From: Candidatus Fimicola merdigallinarum | GTDB lineage: Bacteria > Bacillota > Clostridia > Lachnospirales > Anaerotignaceae | Assembly: GCA_017694425.1 (NCBI GenBank) | Contig: JADIMX010000052.1 | Coordinates: forward strand, 1-38,936 | Length of the DNA: 38,936 nt | Direction: 5' to 3' | Part shown: in pieces, positions 1 to 8,759 of the stretch | Position numbering within the stretch: position 1 is the stretch's first letter | How the letters are laid out: each line of letters starts with the position of its first letter | The notes under the pieces: generated by a model | What the model saw: only the letters and a program-made list of their open reading frames with translations | What the model was told of the DNA's origin: nothing | Database searches by the model: none | Translations under genes and position numbers: made by a program

Positions 1-94
1 TATGTGCACCTCACCGTAGCTTTTCGCAGCTTATCACGTCCTTCATCGGCTCCTAGTGCCAAGGCATTCACCCTGTGCTCTTTATTGCTTGACC
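1..94 (-). rRNA. 23S ribosomal RNA, 5' end only (partial)
   Basis: Read on the minus strand, the first 94 bases match the start of bacterial 23S rRNA, including the conserved stretches TGCCTTGGCACTAGGAGCC and GATGAAGGACGTGATAAGC. The mature 5' end is placed near base 94 (GGTCAAGC) by comparison with the E. coli 23S start. The gene runs off the left end of the window, as expected when a short-read assembly breaks in a multicopy rRNA gene. Bases 95-283 form an AT-rich leader containing the ACCTTGAAAACTGAATA string common in Firmicute 16S-23S spacers, but no tRNA and no 16S 3' end lie upstream. Confidence 0.96.
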
Positions 95-289
95 TTTTAG
101 TCTATGCTTGAATGTAGTAGCGATACTACAATTGTAAGAATTATCTAATTAAATAAATCTTTACTGCATGTTAAATCTTAATAGAATTTGTTTTCTCGAT
201 TTAATTGACTCTTTTTTACAATATTCAGTTTTCAAGGTACAGTTTGTTATTTTTATCTTTCAGTTGTGCTCTCGCTCAACTGCTTAGAT

Positions 290-318
290 ATATTATCACG
301 TAAAAAAAATATTGTCAA
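290..318 (-). promoter_or_regulatory. Strong rRNA-type promoter upstream of 23S
   Basis: On the minus strand, TTGACA (313-318) is followed by a 17-base spacer and TAATAT (290-295). Long A and T tracts at about 319-360 sit where an UP element would be. The predicted start is near base 283, so the leader to mature 23S would be about 190 nt. It begins with a small hairpin, CAGTTG...CAACTG, at 261-282. The promoter lies between the cvpA terminator and the 23S gene, so 23S appears to be transcribed from here. Confidence 0.7.
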
Positions 319-378
319 CAACTTTTTAAAAAAAATTTTTATTTTTTTCAAAAAATATTTAAAAACCTTGATTTTTCA

Positions 379-410
379 ATAAAAAATACTGTGACGAAAT
401 TCGTCACAGT
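379..410 (-). terminator. Rho-independent terminator of cvpA
   Basis: A perfect 11-bp inverted repeat with a one-base centre (388-410) is followed on the minus strand by ATTTTTTATT. It begins 6 bases after the cvpA stop codon and separates that gene from the rRNA promoter. Confidence 0.9.
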
Positions 411-415
411 ACCCA

Positions 416-1105
416 TTAACCAAAAATTCTAAGTATCATAAATAACAAAATATTGTTTTCATACATAAAATTTGCAATTTTGGAGCTTTCCAAAAGATTG
501 AAAAAAACTTTAAATGATGGATTAAAGTAAAAGAAAGTTAACCCTATGCCAATAACCCATATTATAACAGACCCCTGTAAAACTCCTAACAAAAGACCAA
601 CAAATCTATCTAAAGCACCTACAACCGGTATCTTTTTAACTGTACTTATAATTTTTATAGCTATTTTTACAGCAATAGATGTAACTACAAATATTATAAT
701 AACAGAAAGTATATTTATAAGCATATTGGCAATAAGCCCTGTTATATAATCCTCTATTCCTGTAGCATCAATAATATTATATATTACCGGATTATTATTT
801 TCTAAAAGACTATTTTTTAAAAAATCTGGCAAATTCATATTGTTTATAATTTCAGTTTGAGTATGAAGTGCCGTATCCGATATTAAATTTTTTATATTAA
901 GAAAACTTCCAATACTACTTTTTAAGTTTCCGTACAAGTTTGTACTTCTTATAAATCCACTTAAAACAGGTTGAAACATATAGGTAGATATAAGAGCCAC
1001 AACCGACGGTAGAAAACTTAAAAATGACATTATAAGCCCACTTCTGTATGATTTTATTGCAAAAAATAAAATTATACAAATTACAATAATATCAAGAACA
1101 TTCAT
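416..1105 (-). CDS. cvpA: CvpA family membrane protein
   Basis: A 229-residue integral membrane protein with the CvpA layout: an N-terminal hydrophobic segment followed by Tyr-Arg-Ser-Gly-Leu (residues 20-24), further hydrophobic segments near 30-45 and 130-155, and a Gly-rich one near 165-195. CvpA was named for a role in colicin V production in E. coli; in Firmicutes its role is unclear, with envelope maintenance usually proposed. It starts 20 bases after the DUF5711 gene, probably in one operon. An AAAGAGG ribosome site precedes the ATG. The family call is firm; the function is unknown. Confidence 0.85.
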   Translation of the reverse strand: MNVLDIIVICIILFFAIKSYRSGLIMSFLSFLPSVVALISTYMFQPVLSGFIRSTNLYGNLKSSIGSFLNIKNLISDTALHTQTEIINNMNLPDFLKNSLLENNNPVIYNIIDATGIEDYITGLIANMLINILSVIIIFVVTSIAVKIAIKIISTVKKIPVVGALDRFVGLLLGVLQGSVIIWVIGIGLTFFYFNPSFKVFFNLLESSKIANFMYENNILLFMILRIFG

Positions 1106-1124
1106 CTAAATTCCTCTTTCTAAA

Positions 1125-2582
1125 CTACTGTGCATTTTCAGATGGTGTTTCGGCTTGGCTGTCATCTGTGCTATTTGTATTTTCTACATTTTCACTATTT
1201 TCAGCCTCTCCATTTTCCAAAACCTCATTATTCTGATTTTCAACATTAGTTTCTTCTGTAGTTTCATTATTTTCTGTATCATTTTTATAATCTTTTAAAG
1301 AAACAGGCACATAGTTTTTAATATCTACATACTGTACATAGTTTCTAGTAACATAAAGCACATTATTCTTATCCATAGGTATTATATCCTTAATATCCTG
1401 AGTTGCCCTATGTTCCCAAACTAAGCCACCATTTTTCTTCACAAGTTTAAACTTTTTACCATTTCCAACAACTGTGCCTTGACTGTATGATTTAAGATAA
1501 GTTATCTGTCCACCACTTTCAAAAGTTCCGGCTTCCTTACCATTTGTATTAAGAAATACCACAGTCCCGTTTCTATATCCGTCTTTACCGTCCATAGAAT
1601 CGCCACAACCTAAGGCTATATAACTTCCAGCCGAAAGACTTATGTACTCAAGTTTATTATTAAGTTTATATGACCAAACCTCTTTAGCTGTACTATCCAT
1701 AGCAAAGACACTAGAATCTGTAATCGCTACAATATTATTGCCGTCAACATATGACAAATAGCCTATATACTCACCTTCTTTAGATATAGCACCAAACATT
1801 CCGTCTATATAATCGCCACCATTTTCACTTACATAAAAGAATACTACCTTTGAAACAGCCTCTATATCCGTTGTATCCACATATCCAACAGCAAAAACAT
1901 TGTTATCCTCTGATATATCAAGGCACATAGGGAATACATTTTTAGTAGCCTCAACTCTTTCAGCTACAACCTCACCTTCAGAATTTATTATCTTTATGAT
2001 ATAACTGCTTGAGCCATTCATAAGAACACCCATAAATCCATTTTTGTTTATGGAAACTTTAGCAATAGGATAGTCCATAGAAAGGTCGTAAACTTTTCCA
2101 TTAGAATTATACATTTTAACTGTTCTACCCATAATATCAGCAACAGCTACATAATCCCCCTCGACAATAACGCTAGGAGATGCCATTGTAAATGTATCGT
2201 TCCATTTTTCCTTACCCATTTCAGTATAAAACTTTATACCGTCTTTTGTGCAATGTAAAAATCCACCACCGAAACTATTAAAAATACTTTTAGTATCACT
2301 ACCAAAAGTCATATAATCACTTTCTTTGGCAGTTTTTCCACCCTCATCAACTATATCATTCTCAACATTTTCTTCACTATATTTTTGCTTTTCAATTATA
2401 TTCTTCACTATCTGATTACCGTAATACGTATCATACATAACAATAGATACAACGAAAGCAATTAAAAGAAAAAGAAGCATAAAAGACGGTTTTTTATAGA
2501 AAGGCTTTTTACTTCTAGACGGGGTATTGCTGTTAGGTTCTTTGTATACCTCATCTTCAAACTCCAAATCGTCGTTTTTCAC
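1125..2582 (-). CDS. DUF5711 family membrane-anchored beta-propeller-like protein
   Basis: A 485-residue protein: a short charged cytoplasmic N-terminus, one membrane anchor at residues 34-50, then a large extracytoplasmic region with repeating beta-strand blocks and Trp motifs (VWSYKL, LVWEH) as in PQQ-like propellers, and an acidic Asn/Glu-rich low-complexity tail from about 430. This matches the DUF5711 proteins that sit beside cvpA in Clostridia. The start is GTG (2580-2582), set by a GGAGG site 7 bases upstream at 2590-2594. The molecular role is unknown; the propeller assignment is an inference from sequence rhythm. Confidence 0.75.
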   Translation of the reverse strand: MKNDDLEFEDEVYKEPNSNTPSRSKKPFYKKPSFMLLFLLIAFVVSIVMYDTYYGNQIVKNIIEKQKYSEENVENDIVDEGGKTAKESDYMTFGSDTKSIFNSFGGGFLHCTKDGIKFYTEMGKEKWNDTFTMASPSVIVEGDYVAVADIMGRTVKMYNSNGKVYDLSMDYPIAKVSINKNGFMGVLMNGSSSYIIKIINSEGEVVAERVEATKNVFPMCLDISEDNNVFAVGYVDTTDIEAVSKVVFFYVSENGGDYIDGMFGAISKEGEYIGYLSYVDGNNIVAITDSSVFAMDSTAKEVWSYKLNNKLEYISLSAGSYIALGCGDSMDGKDGYRNGTVVFLNTNGKEAGTFESGGQITYLKSYSQGTVVGNGKKFKLVKKNGGLVWEHRATQDIKDIIPMDKNNVLYVTRNYVQYVDIKNYVPVSLKDYKNDTENNETTEETNVENQNNEVLENGEAENSENVENTNSTDDSQAETPSENAQ

Positions 2583-2622
2583 AGATTTTCCTCCATTCCA
2601 AAATAATCTAATTATAAACTAA

Positions 2623-2651
2623 ATAATACTATATAGGAAAATCAAATGCAA
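2623..2651 (-). promoter_or_regulatory. Promoter for DUF5711-cvpA
   Basis: TTGCAT (2646-2651), a 17-base spacer and TATTAT (2623-2628) lie on the minus strand between ykvI and the DUF5711 gene, predicting a leader of about 35 nt. Confidence 0.5.
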
Positions 2652-2666
2652 ATAGCCTTTTAATAT

Positions 2667-3695
2667 TTAATAATTTTTTAAAGTATATATTATTACAAAA
2701 ATTATCATAAAAATACCTATAACGCCAAAATAAGAATATAAACTACCTACAACCACAGAAAAATCTGCATATGTAAATATAATTCCAAACAAGGATAAAA
2801 AGAAACTTAAAACACATCTATTTATTGATAACTTGTTTGACATTCTCTCTACAAAAGCATATCCGTTACCTAAAGCAGTAGATATTATAGCACACCAAAT
2901 CACAACAAAATACATAGCTTTTATGTAGTTTTCAGAATTTTTAAGTATACTAAGTAAAGGTAACTCCACCCCCGAAGCAATATCACTATATATAAATAGG
3001 ACTGCACCAGTAAATATGCCGATAACACCCATACCCATTCCACCTAATATGCCACCAAAAAATGTTTTTTCATTTTTCATAATAATATCGTTAGAAGAAG
3101 TCAAAGACGCTATTCCTGTTATGATGTTATAAGAAGAATATACAAGTGCAGAAAAAAGCCATTTATAATCAGAATTTTCCATAATACCATACATAAAAAC
3201 CATTTTATCCTTAGAAATAAAAATATATATGCAAACAATGATACTTAGAAATAGTATTATCGGTGAAAGTATGCCATTTACAACACCTACACCAGACGAG
3301 CCAAAACAGAAAACTATAAAACAGAGTATAAAAAGTATTATAGAGCCATAAATTCTACAAAGACCTAGTCCCTCCTCCATAAACCCACCGGAGGCAGAGT
3401 ACATAGCCATAAACAAAACTACTGTAAATACTGCTGATATTAAATCAAAAACTTTGCCAAAAAATCTTCCCGATATTTTTGTAAAAAATATTTCAGAGCT
3501 TTTTATGTTATTATCATATATTATTTTTACAGTAGCACCGCCTACAATAGAAAATATAAGACCCGAAAACACCATTCCAAAAATCCACTTTTCACCGTAC
3601 ACCGTAAAAAAACTTAGTATCTCTTGACCAGATGCAAAACCTGCACCTATTATTATACCCATATATATTCCTGCAATTTTAAGTATTTCAACCAT
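2667..3695 (-). CDS. ykvI: YkvI-type membrane transporter
   Basis: A 342-residue protein with about ten hydrophobic segments. The N-terminal motif GIIIGAGFASGQE (about residues 13-25) is characteristic of YkvI-family proteins, which belong to the LeuT-fold transporter superfamily and are sometimes annotated as branched-chain amino acid transport-like. The substrate is not known. The ATG at 3695 is set by a GGGGGAGG ribosome site seven T's upstream. That site lies in the 3' arm of a terminator-like hairpin (3699-3733) immediately after glgA. The family is likely; specific substrates are not supported. Confidence 0.75.
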   Translation of the reverse strand: MVEILKIAGIYMGIIIGAGFASGQEILSFFTVYGEKWIFGMVFSGLIFSIVGGATVKIIYDNNIKSSEIFFTKISGRFFGKVFDLISAVFTVVLFMAMYSASGGFMEEGLGLCRIYGSIILFILCFIVFCFGSSGVGVVNGILSPIILFLSIIVCIYIFISKDKMVFMYGIMENSDYKWLFSALVYSSYNIITGIASLTSSNDIIMKNEKTFFGGILGGMGMGVIGIFTGAVLFIYSDIASGVELPLLSILKNSENYIKAMYFVVIWCAIISTALGNGYAFVERMSNKLSINRCVLSFFLSLFGIIFTYADFSVVVGSLYSYFGVIGIFMIIFVIIYTLKNY

Positions 3696-3733
3696 AAAAA
3701 AACCTCCCCCATAAAATATATGAGAAAGGTTTT
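3696..3733 (-). terminator. Terminator-like hairpin after glgA, containing the ykvI ribosome site
   Basis: On the minus-strand RNA, arm 3722-3733 (AAAACCTTTCTC) pairs with arm 3699-3710 (GGGGGAGGTTTT) over 12 positions, three of them G-U. The loop is 11 nt and a T7 tract (3696-3702) ends at the ykvI ATG. It has the form of a glgA terminator but also holds the ykvI Shine-Dalgarno sequence in a stem. Confidence 0.6.
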
Positions 3734-3741
3734 ATACTTAT

Positions 3742-5184
3742 TTATTGATTTTTAATACTTTCATAAAGCTCAACGTATTTTTTAGCTGAGTTCTCCCAAG
3801 AGTAATTACAATTCATAGCATTTTTAACTACTGTATTCCATTCATCACTACCCATACGGTAAACCTTTAAGGCCTCTCTTATTGCCCAAAGTAGTCCATT
3901 ACCGTCATAAGTTTCAAAAACAAAACCGTTACCCTCTTTTGTTTCTGTATTGTAGTGGAAAACTGTATCGGCAAGTCCACCAGTTTTTCTGACAATAGGA
4001 ACAGTTCCGTATCTTAAGCTAAACATCTGACCTAAGCCACAAGGCTCAAATAAAGATGGCATAAGGAACATATCACTTGAGGCATATATTCTCTGAGCAA
4101 GGTTTCCGTCAAACATTATGTTTGCACTGACTTTCCCTTTGTACTTATGTTCAAAAAATCTAAACATATGCTCATATCTTGCCTCACCAGTACCTAAAAC
4201 TACAAACTGTACATCTTCATTCATAAGCTCGTCAAAAATCTGTGCCACAAGGTCAAGACCTTTTTGGTCTGCAAGTCTTGATATTATGCTTATAATAGGA
4301 ACATCTCTTTCTTCTAATCCAAGTTCTTTTTGAAGTTCCCTCTTGTTTTCTTTCTTTATATCAAGGGAATTTACATCAAAGTTTTTAAAAAGTCTACTGT
4401 CTGTAGCCGGATTATTTTCATTAAAATCGATACCATTTATTATTCCACAAAGGTTATCTCTCTTAAATCTTAAAACACCGTCCATACCGTAACCATACTG
4501 TTCAGTCTGTATCTCATCAGCATAAGTATTACTTACAGTGCTTATCTTATCGGCATACATAAGACCAGCTTTCATATAGCTGACATTTCCGTAAAACTCA
4601 ATATTTCCATTTGTAAAACAGTAGTCCGGAACGTCTAAAAGGTCCATTGTTTCCCTACCGAAGTTACCCTGATACTGAAGATTGTGTATAGTATAAAGTG
4701 TTTTTATATTTGAATAATATATAAATTTTCTGTAAGTTTCTTTTAAAAATAAACAAAGTGGACCTGTCTGCCAGTCGTTACAATGTATAATATCAGGATA
4801 GAAATCTATAAAAGAAAGCATATCTAAAGTGGCTTTACTAAAGAAAGCAAAACGCTCATTATCATCACCATAGCCATAAAGACCGTCACGATAAAAATAA
4901 TAGTCATTCTCTATAAAATAAACAGGAAATTCTGTTTCTTTAAGAAGAACACCTACTTTTTGATTACGCCAAGAAAGATTAGTATTGAAACTACCAAGAT
5001 ATTTTACATCATTAAAATACTCTGTCTTAATAGTTTTATATTTTGGGAGTACCACCCTAACATCAACGCCAAGCTTTTTAAGTGCCTTTGGAAGTGAGCC
5101 TGCTACATCTCCAAGACCTCCGCTTTTTGCATATGGTGCAACTTCAGATGACACAATAAGTACTTTTAATTTTTTGTCTTCCAA
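3742..5184 (-). CDS. glgA: Glycogen synthase (ADP-glucose type, GT5)
   Basis: Transfers glucose from ADP-glucose to a growing alpha-1,4-glucan. The KSGGLGDV motif that binds ADP-glucose lies near residue 20, and the C-terminal half carries the GT-B donor site with FEPCGLGQ. The length, about 480 residues, is normal. There is no ATG: TTG codons at 5190 and 5184 are both in frame. The ribosome site AAGGGGTG (5192-5199) is only one base from the first but seven from the second, so 5184 (480 residues) is preferred. The gene appears monocistronic; the matching phosphorylase is near 28-30.5 kb and no glgC or glgB is in the window. Confidence 0.93.
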   Translation of the reverse strand: MEDKKLKVLIVSSEVAPYAKSGGLGDVAGSLPKALKKLGVDVRVVLPKYKTIKTEYFNDVKYLGSFNTNLSWRNQKVGVLLKETEFPVYFIENDYYFYRDGLYGYGDDNERFAFFSKATLDMLSFIDFYPDIIHCNDWQTGPLCLFLKETYRKFIYYSNIKTLYTIHNLQYQGNFGRETMDLLDVPDYCFTNGNIEFYGNVSYMKAGLMYADKISTVSNTYADEIQTEQYGYGMDGVLRFKRDNLCGIINGIDFNENNPATDSRLFKNFDVNSLDIKKENKRELQKELGLEERDVPIISIISRLADQKGLDLVAQIFDELMNEDVQFVVLGTGEARYEHMFRFFEHKYKGKVSANIMFDGNLAQRIYASSDMFLMPSLFEPCGLGQMFSLRYGTVPIVRKTGGLADTVFHYNTETKEGNGFVFETYDGNGLLWAIREALKVYRMGSDEWNTVVKNAMNCNYSWENSAKKYVELYESIKNQ

Positions 5185-5246
5185 TTCCAAACACCCCTTA
5201 TCATTTTAAAAAAATCCTTCCCTATAAATAAAAATACCCTATAATT

Positions 5247-5275
5247 ATAATACTATTAAAATCTATCTATATCAA
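5247..5275 (-). promoter_or_regulatory. Promoter for glgA
   Basis: TTGATA (5270-5275), a 17-base spacer and TATTAT (5247-5252) on the minus strand. An overlapping TATAAT three bases further on is an alternative -10. The intergenic region 5191-5382 is divergent with pepF. Confidence 0.55.
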
Positions 5276-5346
5276 GAAAATAAATTTATATTTTTGCATA
5301 AAAGTGCTAAAATAATGTTTGTCATTACCATAAAAATATTATTAAA

Positions 5347-5355
5347 TGGTATAAT
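5347..5355 (+). promoter_or_regulatory. Extended -10 promoter for pepF
   Basis: TGGTATAAT is a perfect extended -10 about 28 bases before the pepF ATG. No good -35 lies at the expected distance, which is typical of extended -10 promoters. The ribosome site AAAGGAGG follows. Confidence 0.5.
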
Positions 5356-5382
5356 ATATTAAAAACCAAAGGAGGTAAAAAT

Positions 5383-7182
5383 ATGAAAAATATACCACTT
5401 AGAAACGAAATAGACAATAAATATAAATGGAATCTTGAAGATATATATTCTTCCATAGATGAATTTGAAAAAGCCTTTAACGAAACCTTAAATTCTCTTG
5501 ATATTTTAGAAAGTTTTAAAGGTACTTTAAAAAATTCATCAGAAAACCTTTTAAACTGTCTTAAAGAATGTGACAAAATAGGTCTTTTGCTAGATAAAAT
5601 ATACGTTTACGCAAATATGAAGTTTCACGAAGATAGCACAGTATCAGAAAGTCAAAGTTTATCTAACAAAGCTGAAACTCTCCTTACAGAGTATCTTTTT
5701 GTAACTGCCTTTATAACTCCAGAGATAATTGAGATTCCTGAAGAAACTTTAAAAGAATTTCTAGAGGAAAATCAGGCATTAAGAGTATATACCCATTATT
5801 TAGAAAATATTCAGCGAGAAAAGAAACATATACTATCAGAAAAAGAAGAAAAAATATTATCAAAGTTTTCTCAAATATCTAGAAGTCCACAGAATATATT
5901 CACTATGCTTAACGAGGCAGATATGACTTTCGGTGATGTAGAAAACGAAAATGGCGAAAAGGTTCAGCTTACAAAAGGAAGATACGTTTCATTTTTAGAA
6001 AGTAAAAACAGAAATGTACGAGAAAATGCTTTTAACACTCTTTACGAAGCCTACTTAGCTCACAAAAACACTATTGCCAGCACATATTACGGTAATGTTC
6101 AGGCTGATGTTACTACATCTGAAATAAGAGGATATAATTCATCTTTAGAAATGGCTCTTTCTGATGATAATATACCTGTATCTGTATATGATAATCTTAT
6201 AGAAACTGTAAGAAACCATCTTCCACTTCTCCACAGATATGTTTCTTTAAGAAAGAAAATACTAGGTGTAGAAAATCTTCATATGTACGACCTTTACGTG
6301 CCTTTAACTCCTAACTTCGATATGAAAGTTAGCTACGAGGAAGCAAAGGAAATAGTAAAAGAAGGACTTAAACCTTTAGGCGAAGATTATATAGAAAACT
6401 TAGAAAAAGGCTTTAACAGTGGTTGGATAGATGTATATGAAAATAAAGGCAAGCGTGGTGGTGCTTATTCTTGGGGAACATACGCCGTACACCCATATGT
6501 ACTTTTAAATCATCAAGACAATATAAACAGTACATTTACTCTTGCTCACGAAATGGGTCACGCACTCCACAGCTACTACACTTGGGAGAAACAGCCTTAC
6601 ATCTATTCAGGTCATAAAATATTTGTGGCAGAGGTTGCCTCCACTTGTAACGAGGTTCTTTTAATTAAACATCTTTTAAATAAAACTGATGATATAGAAT
6701 TTAAAAAGTATCTTGTAAACTATTTCTTAGAACAGTTTAGAGGAACATTCTTCCGTCAGACAATGTTTGCAGAATTTGAAAAAATAGCCCACGAAATGGT
6801 TAAAAACGGCGAGCCTTTAACAGCCGAAAACCTTTCTAGCATATACCATAAACTTAACGAGGACTATTTTGGTAACGATATTATAATAGATGAAAAAATA
6901 GATATTGAGTGGGCAAGAATACCTCACTTTTACAATTCATTCTATGTGTATCAGTACGCAACAGGTTATAGCTCAGCTATAGCTTTAGCAAACAAAATAT
7001 TAACTGAGGGCGAAAGTGCAGTTGAAAAATATAAAGATTTCTTAAGAAAAGGAAATTCCGAGTATTCAATAGACCTTTTAAAAGGTGCTGGTGTGGATAT
7101 GACTACAAAAGAGCCTTTAGAAAGTGCTATGACTGTATTTGAAGAACTTTTAGACGAAATGGAAAAACTTTTTTTAAAATAA
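5383..7182 (+). CDS. pepF: Oligoendopeptidase F (M3B zinc metallopeptidase)
   Basis: A 599-residue cytoplasmic peptidase that cleaves short peptides. The zinc site is intact: HEMGH at residues 389-393 supplies two histidines and the catalytic glutamate, and Glu417 is in place as the third ligand. The N-terminal half has the helical layout of PepF, and the length fits the family (about 600). The ATG follows a strong AAAGGAGG site. The gene stands alone; no terminator is visible before the S-box promoter, which begins 5 bases after the stop. The exact peptide preference cannot be read from sequence. Confidence 0.95.
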   Translation: MKNIPLRNEIDNKYKWNLEDIYSSIDEFEKAFNETLNSLDILESFKGTLKNSSENLLNCLKECDKIGLLLDKIYVYANMKFHEDSTVSESQSLSNKAETLLTEYLFVTAFITPEIIEIPEETLKEFLEENQALRVYTHYLENIQREKKHILSEKEEKILSKFSQISRSPQNIFTMLNEADMTFGDVENENGEKVQLTKGRYVSFLESKNRNVRENAFNTLYEAYLAHKNTIASTYYGNVQADVTTSEIRGYNSSLEMALSDDNIPVSVYDNLIETVRNHLPLLHRYVSLRKKILGVENLHMYDLYVPLTPNFDMKVSYEEAKEIVKEGLKPLGEDYIENLEKGFNSGWIDVYENKGKRGGAYSWGTYAVHPYVLLNHQDNINSTFTLAHEMGHALHSYYTWEKQPYIYSGHKIFVAEVASTCNEVLLIKHLLNKTDDIEFKKYLVNYFLEQFRGTFFRQTMFAEFEKIAHEMVKNGEPLTAENLSSIYHKLNEDYFGNDIIIDEKIDIEWARIPHFYNSFYVYQYATGYSSAIALANKILTEGESAVEKYKDFLRKGNSEYSIDLLKGAGVDMTTKEPLESAMTVFEELLDEMEKLFLK

Positions 7183-7186
7183 ATAT

Positions 7187-7215
7187 TTGACAAAACAAAT
7201 TTAGTATAGTATTCT
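7187..7215 (+). promoter_or_regulatory. Promoter for the S-box leader
   Basis: TTGACA (7187-7192), a 17-base spacer and TATTCT (7210-7215), giving a start near 7222 just before the riboswitch aptamer. Confidence 0.6.
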
Positions 7216-7248
7216 TTTTAAATAACTGAATAAATAATTTTGCTTTTT

Positions 7249-7352
7249 TCTTATTAAGAGAGGTGGAGGGAAATGGCCCAGCGAAGCCTCGGCAACTTTC
7301 ATTAAATGAAAAAGTGCCAAATCCATCAGGCTACTTTGTCTGAAAAATAAGA
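7249..7352 (+). ncRNA. SAM-I (S-box) riboswitch aptamer
   Basis: The region carries the conserved S-box core: AAGAGAGGTGGAGGGA, then GGCCC, GAAGCCTCGGCAAC and AAGTGCCAAATCC, closed by a P1 helix between 7249-7255 and 7346-7352. S-boxes bind S-adenosylmethionine. Bound SAM stabilises P1 and lets the terminator at 7377-7411 form, switching off the gene downstream. The promoter ahead and the terminator behind make this a transcriptional OFF switch for the NhaC/MetT-type gene. Confidence 0.95.
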
Positions 7353-7376
7353 TATTGCTGTATGTTTGTACACTAT

Positions 7377-7416
7377 ATTCCCGCCTATTCTTAATACGAA
7401 AAAGCGGGAATTTTTT
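7377..7416 (+). terminator. Expression-platform terminator of the S-box
   Basis: The 8-bp stem ATTCCCGC / GCGGGAAT (7377-7384 and 7404-7411) is followed by a T tract. It lies between the aptamer and the transporter gene, where the SAM-dependent terminator is expected. Confidence 0.9.
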
Positions 7417-7448
7417 ATTTAAAATTTATATTTTTAGGAGGATAACAT

Positions 7449-8759
7449 ATGAAAAAGGGAAATCCATTAGCACTTCTTCCCATATTAGTATTTCTTGTGC
7501 TTTTTGCCTATGTAGGAATAGTTGCAAAGGACTTTTATAGTATGCCTGCCATAGTAGGATTTATAATAGCACTTATTGTAGCTTTTCTTCAGAATAGAAA
7601 ATACAGCTTTAATGAAAAAATATCTATTGTAGCAAAGGGTGCAGGTGACGAAAATATTATAACAATGTGCCTTATATTCATACTTGCAGGTGCATTTTCC
7701 GGCTCGGTTAAAGCAGCCGGTGGTGTTGAAAGTACAGTAGCTTTCGGTCTTTCAATATTGCCATCAAAAATAGCAGTTGTAGGTATCTTCGTAATAGGTT
7801 GCTTTATATCTGTTTCAATGGGTACAAGTGTAGGAACGGTAACAGCACTTACACCTATCGCCGTTGGTATTGCAGAAAAAACAGGTCTTGGCATACCAAT
7901 ATGTGTCGGTTCAGTTGTATGTGGTGCTATGTTCGGCGATAATCTTTCAATGATAAGTGACACTACAATAGCAGCAGTAAGAACACAGGGCTGTGAGATG
8001 AAAGATAAGTTTAAACAGAACTTCTTTATAGTTTTACCAGCAGCTATAGTTACAATAGTACTTCTTTTTGTTTCAACAAAAACAACTGATTACAACGTAT
8101 CAGACCTTGACTATGAATTAATAAAAATAGTTCCTTACCTTGTTGTACTTATAGGTGCTTTAGCAGGTCTTAACGTGTTTATAGTACTTATACTCGGAAC
8201 TGTAATATCTCTTATTGTCGGTGTAATTTCAGGAACATTCACAATGATAGAAATGTTTAAAGTAGTTGGTGACGGTGTTACAAGTATGTATGATATAACT
8301 GTAATATCCATAGTCGTTGCCGGTGTTATAGCCCTTGTAAAAGAAAATGGTGGTATAGACTTTATACTCAGCTTTATAAAATCAAAAATTAAAACTCAAA
8401 AAGGTGCAGAGCTTGGTATTGCCGGTCTTGCCTCATTAGTAGACGTGTGTACAGCTAACAACACAATAGCTATTGTAATTGCCGGACCTATTGCAAAAGA
8501 AATATCAACAGAATTTGACGTTTCACCAAAAACAACAGCGTCACTTCTCGATATATTTACATCAGTATGGCAAGGAATTATACCATACGGTGCACAACTT
8601 TTAACCGCGTCTAGCCTTGCAGTAAGTGCACAGACAATAAAAGAGGCTATTCCAGTAAGTCCTTTTGATATAATGCCATACCTTTACTACCCTGTACTTA
8701 TGGCTGTATCAGCAATTATATATATAATATTCATTAAAGAAAACAAGAAAAAAGCGTAA
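7449..8759 (+). CDS. metT: NhaC-superfamily transporter, probable methionine transporter (MetT-like)
   Basis: A 436-residue membrane protein with about eleven hydrophobic segments and the NhaC/Na+:H+ antiporter superfamily pattern, including SMGTSVGTVTAL (about residues 119-130) and GDNLSMISDTT (about 163-173). NhaC-type proteins behind S-boxes were proposed by comparative genomics to import methionine (MetT). The SAM-I riboswitch directly upstream makes a methionine-related substrate much more likely than sodium/proton exchange. The ATG follows TAGGAGG. The name rests on regulatory context; transport is not shown. Confidence 0.82.
   Translation: MKKGNPLALLPILVFLVLFAYVGIVAKDFYSMPAIVGFIIALIVAFLQNRKYSFNEKISIVAKGAGDENIITMCLIFILAGAFSGSVKAAGGVESTVAFGLSILPSKIAVVGIFVIGCFISVSMGTSVGTVTALTPIAVGIAEKTGLGIPICVGSVVCGAMFGDNLSMISDTTIAAVRTQGCEMKDKFKQNFFIVLPAAIVTIVLLFVSTKTTDYNVSDLDYELIKIVPYLVVLIGALAGLNVFIVLILGTVISLIVGVISGTFTMIEMFKVVGDGVTSMYDITVISIVVAGVIALVKENGGIDFILSFIKSKIKTQKGAELGIAGLASLVDVCTANNTIAIVIAGPIAKEISTEFDVSPKTTASLLDIFTSVWQGIIPYGAQLLTASSLAVSAQTIKEAIPVSPFDIMPYLYYPVLMAVSAIIYIIFIKENKKKA

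Noticed and set aside
7355-7540. 61-residue frame across the S-box terminator
   Set aside because: It overlaps the riboswitch terminator and the transporter start; no ribosome site and no recognisable product.
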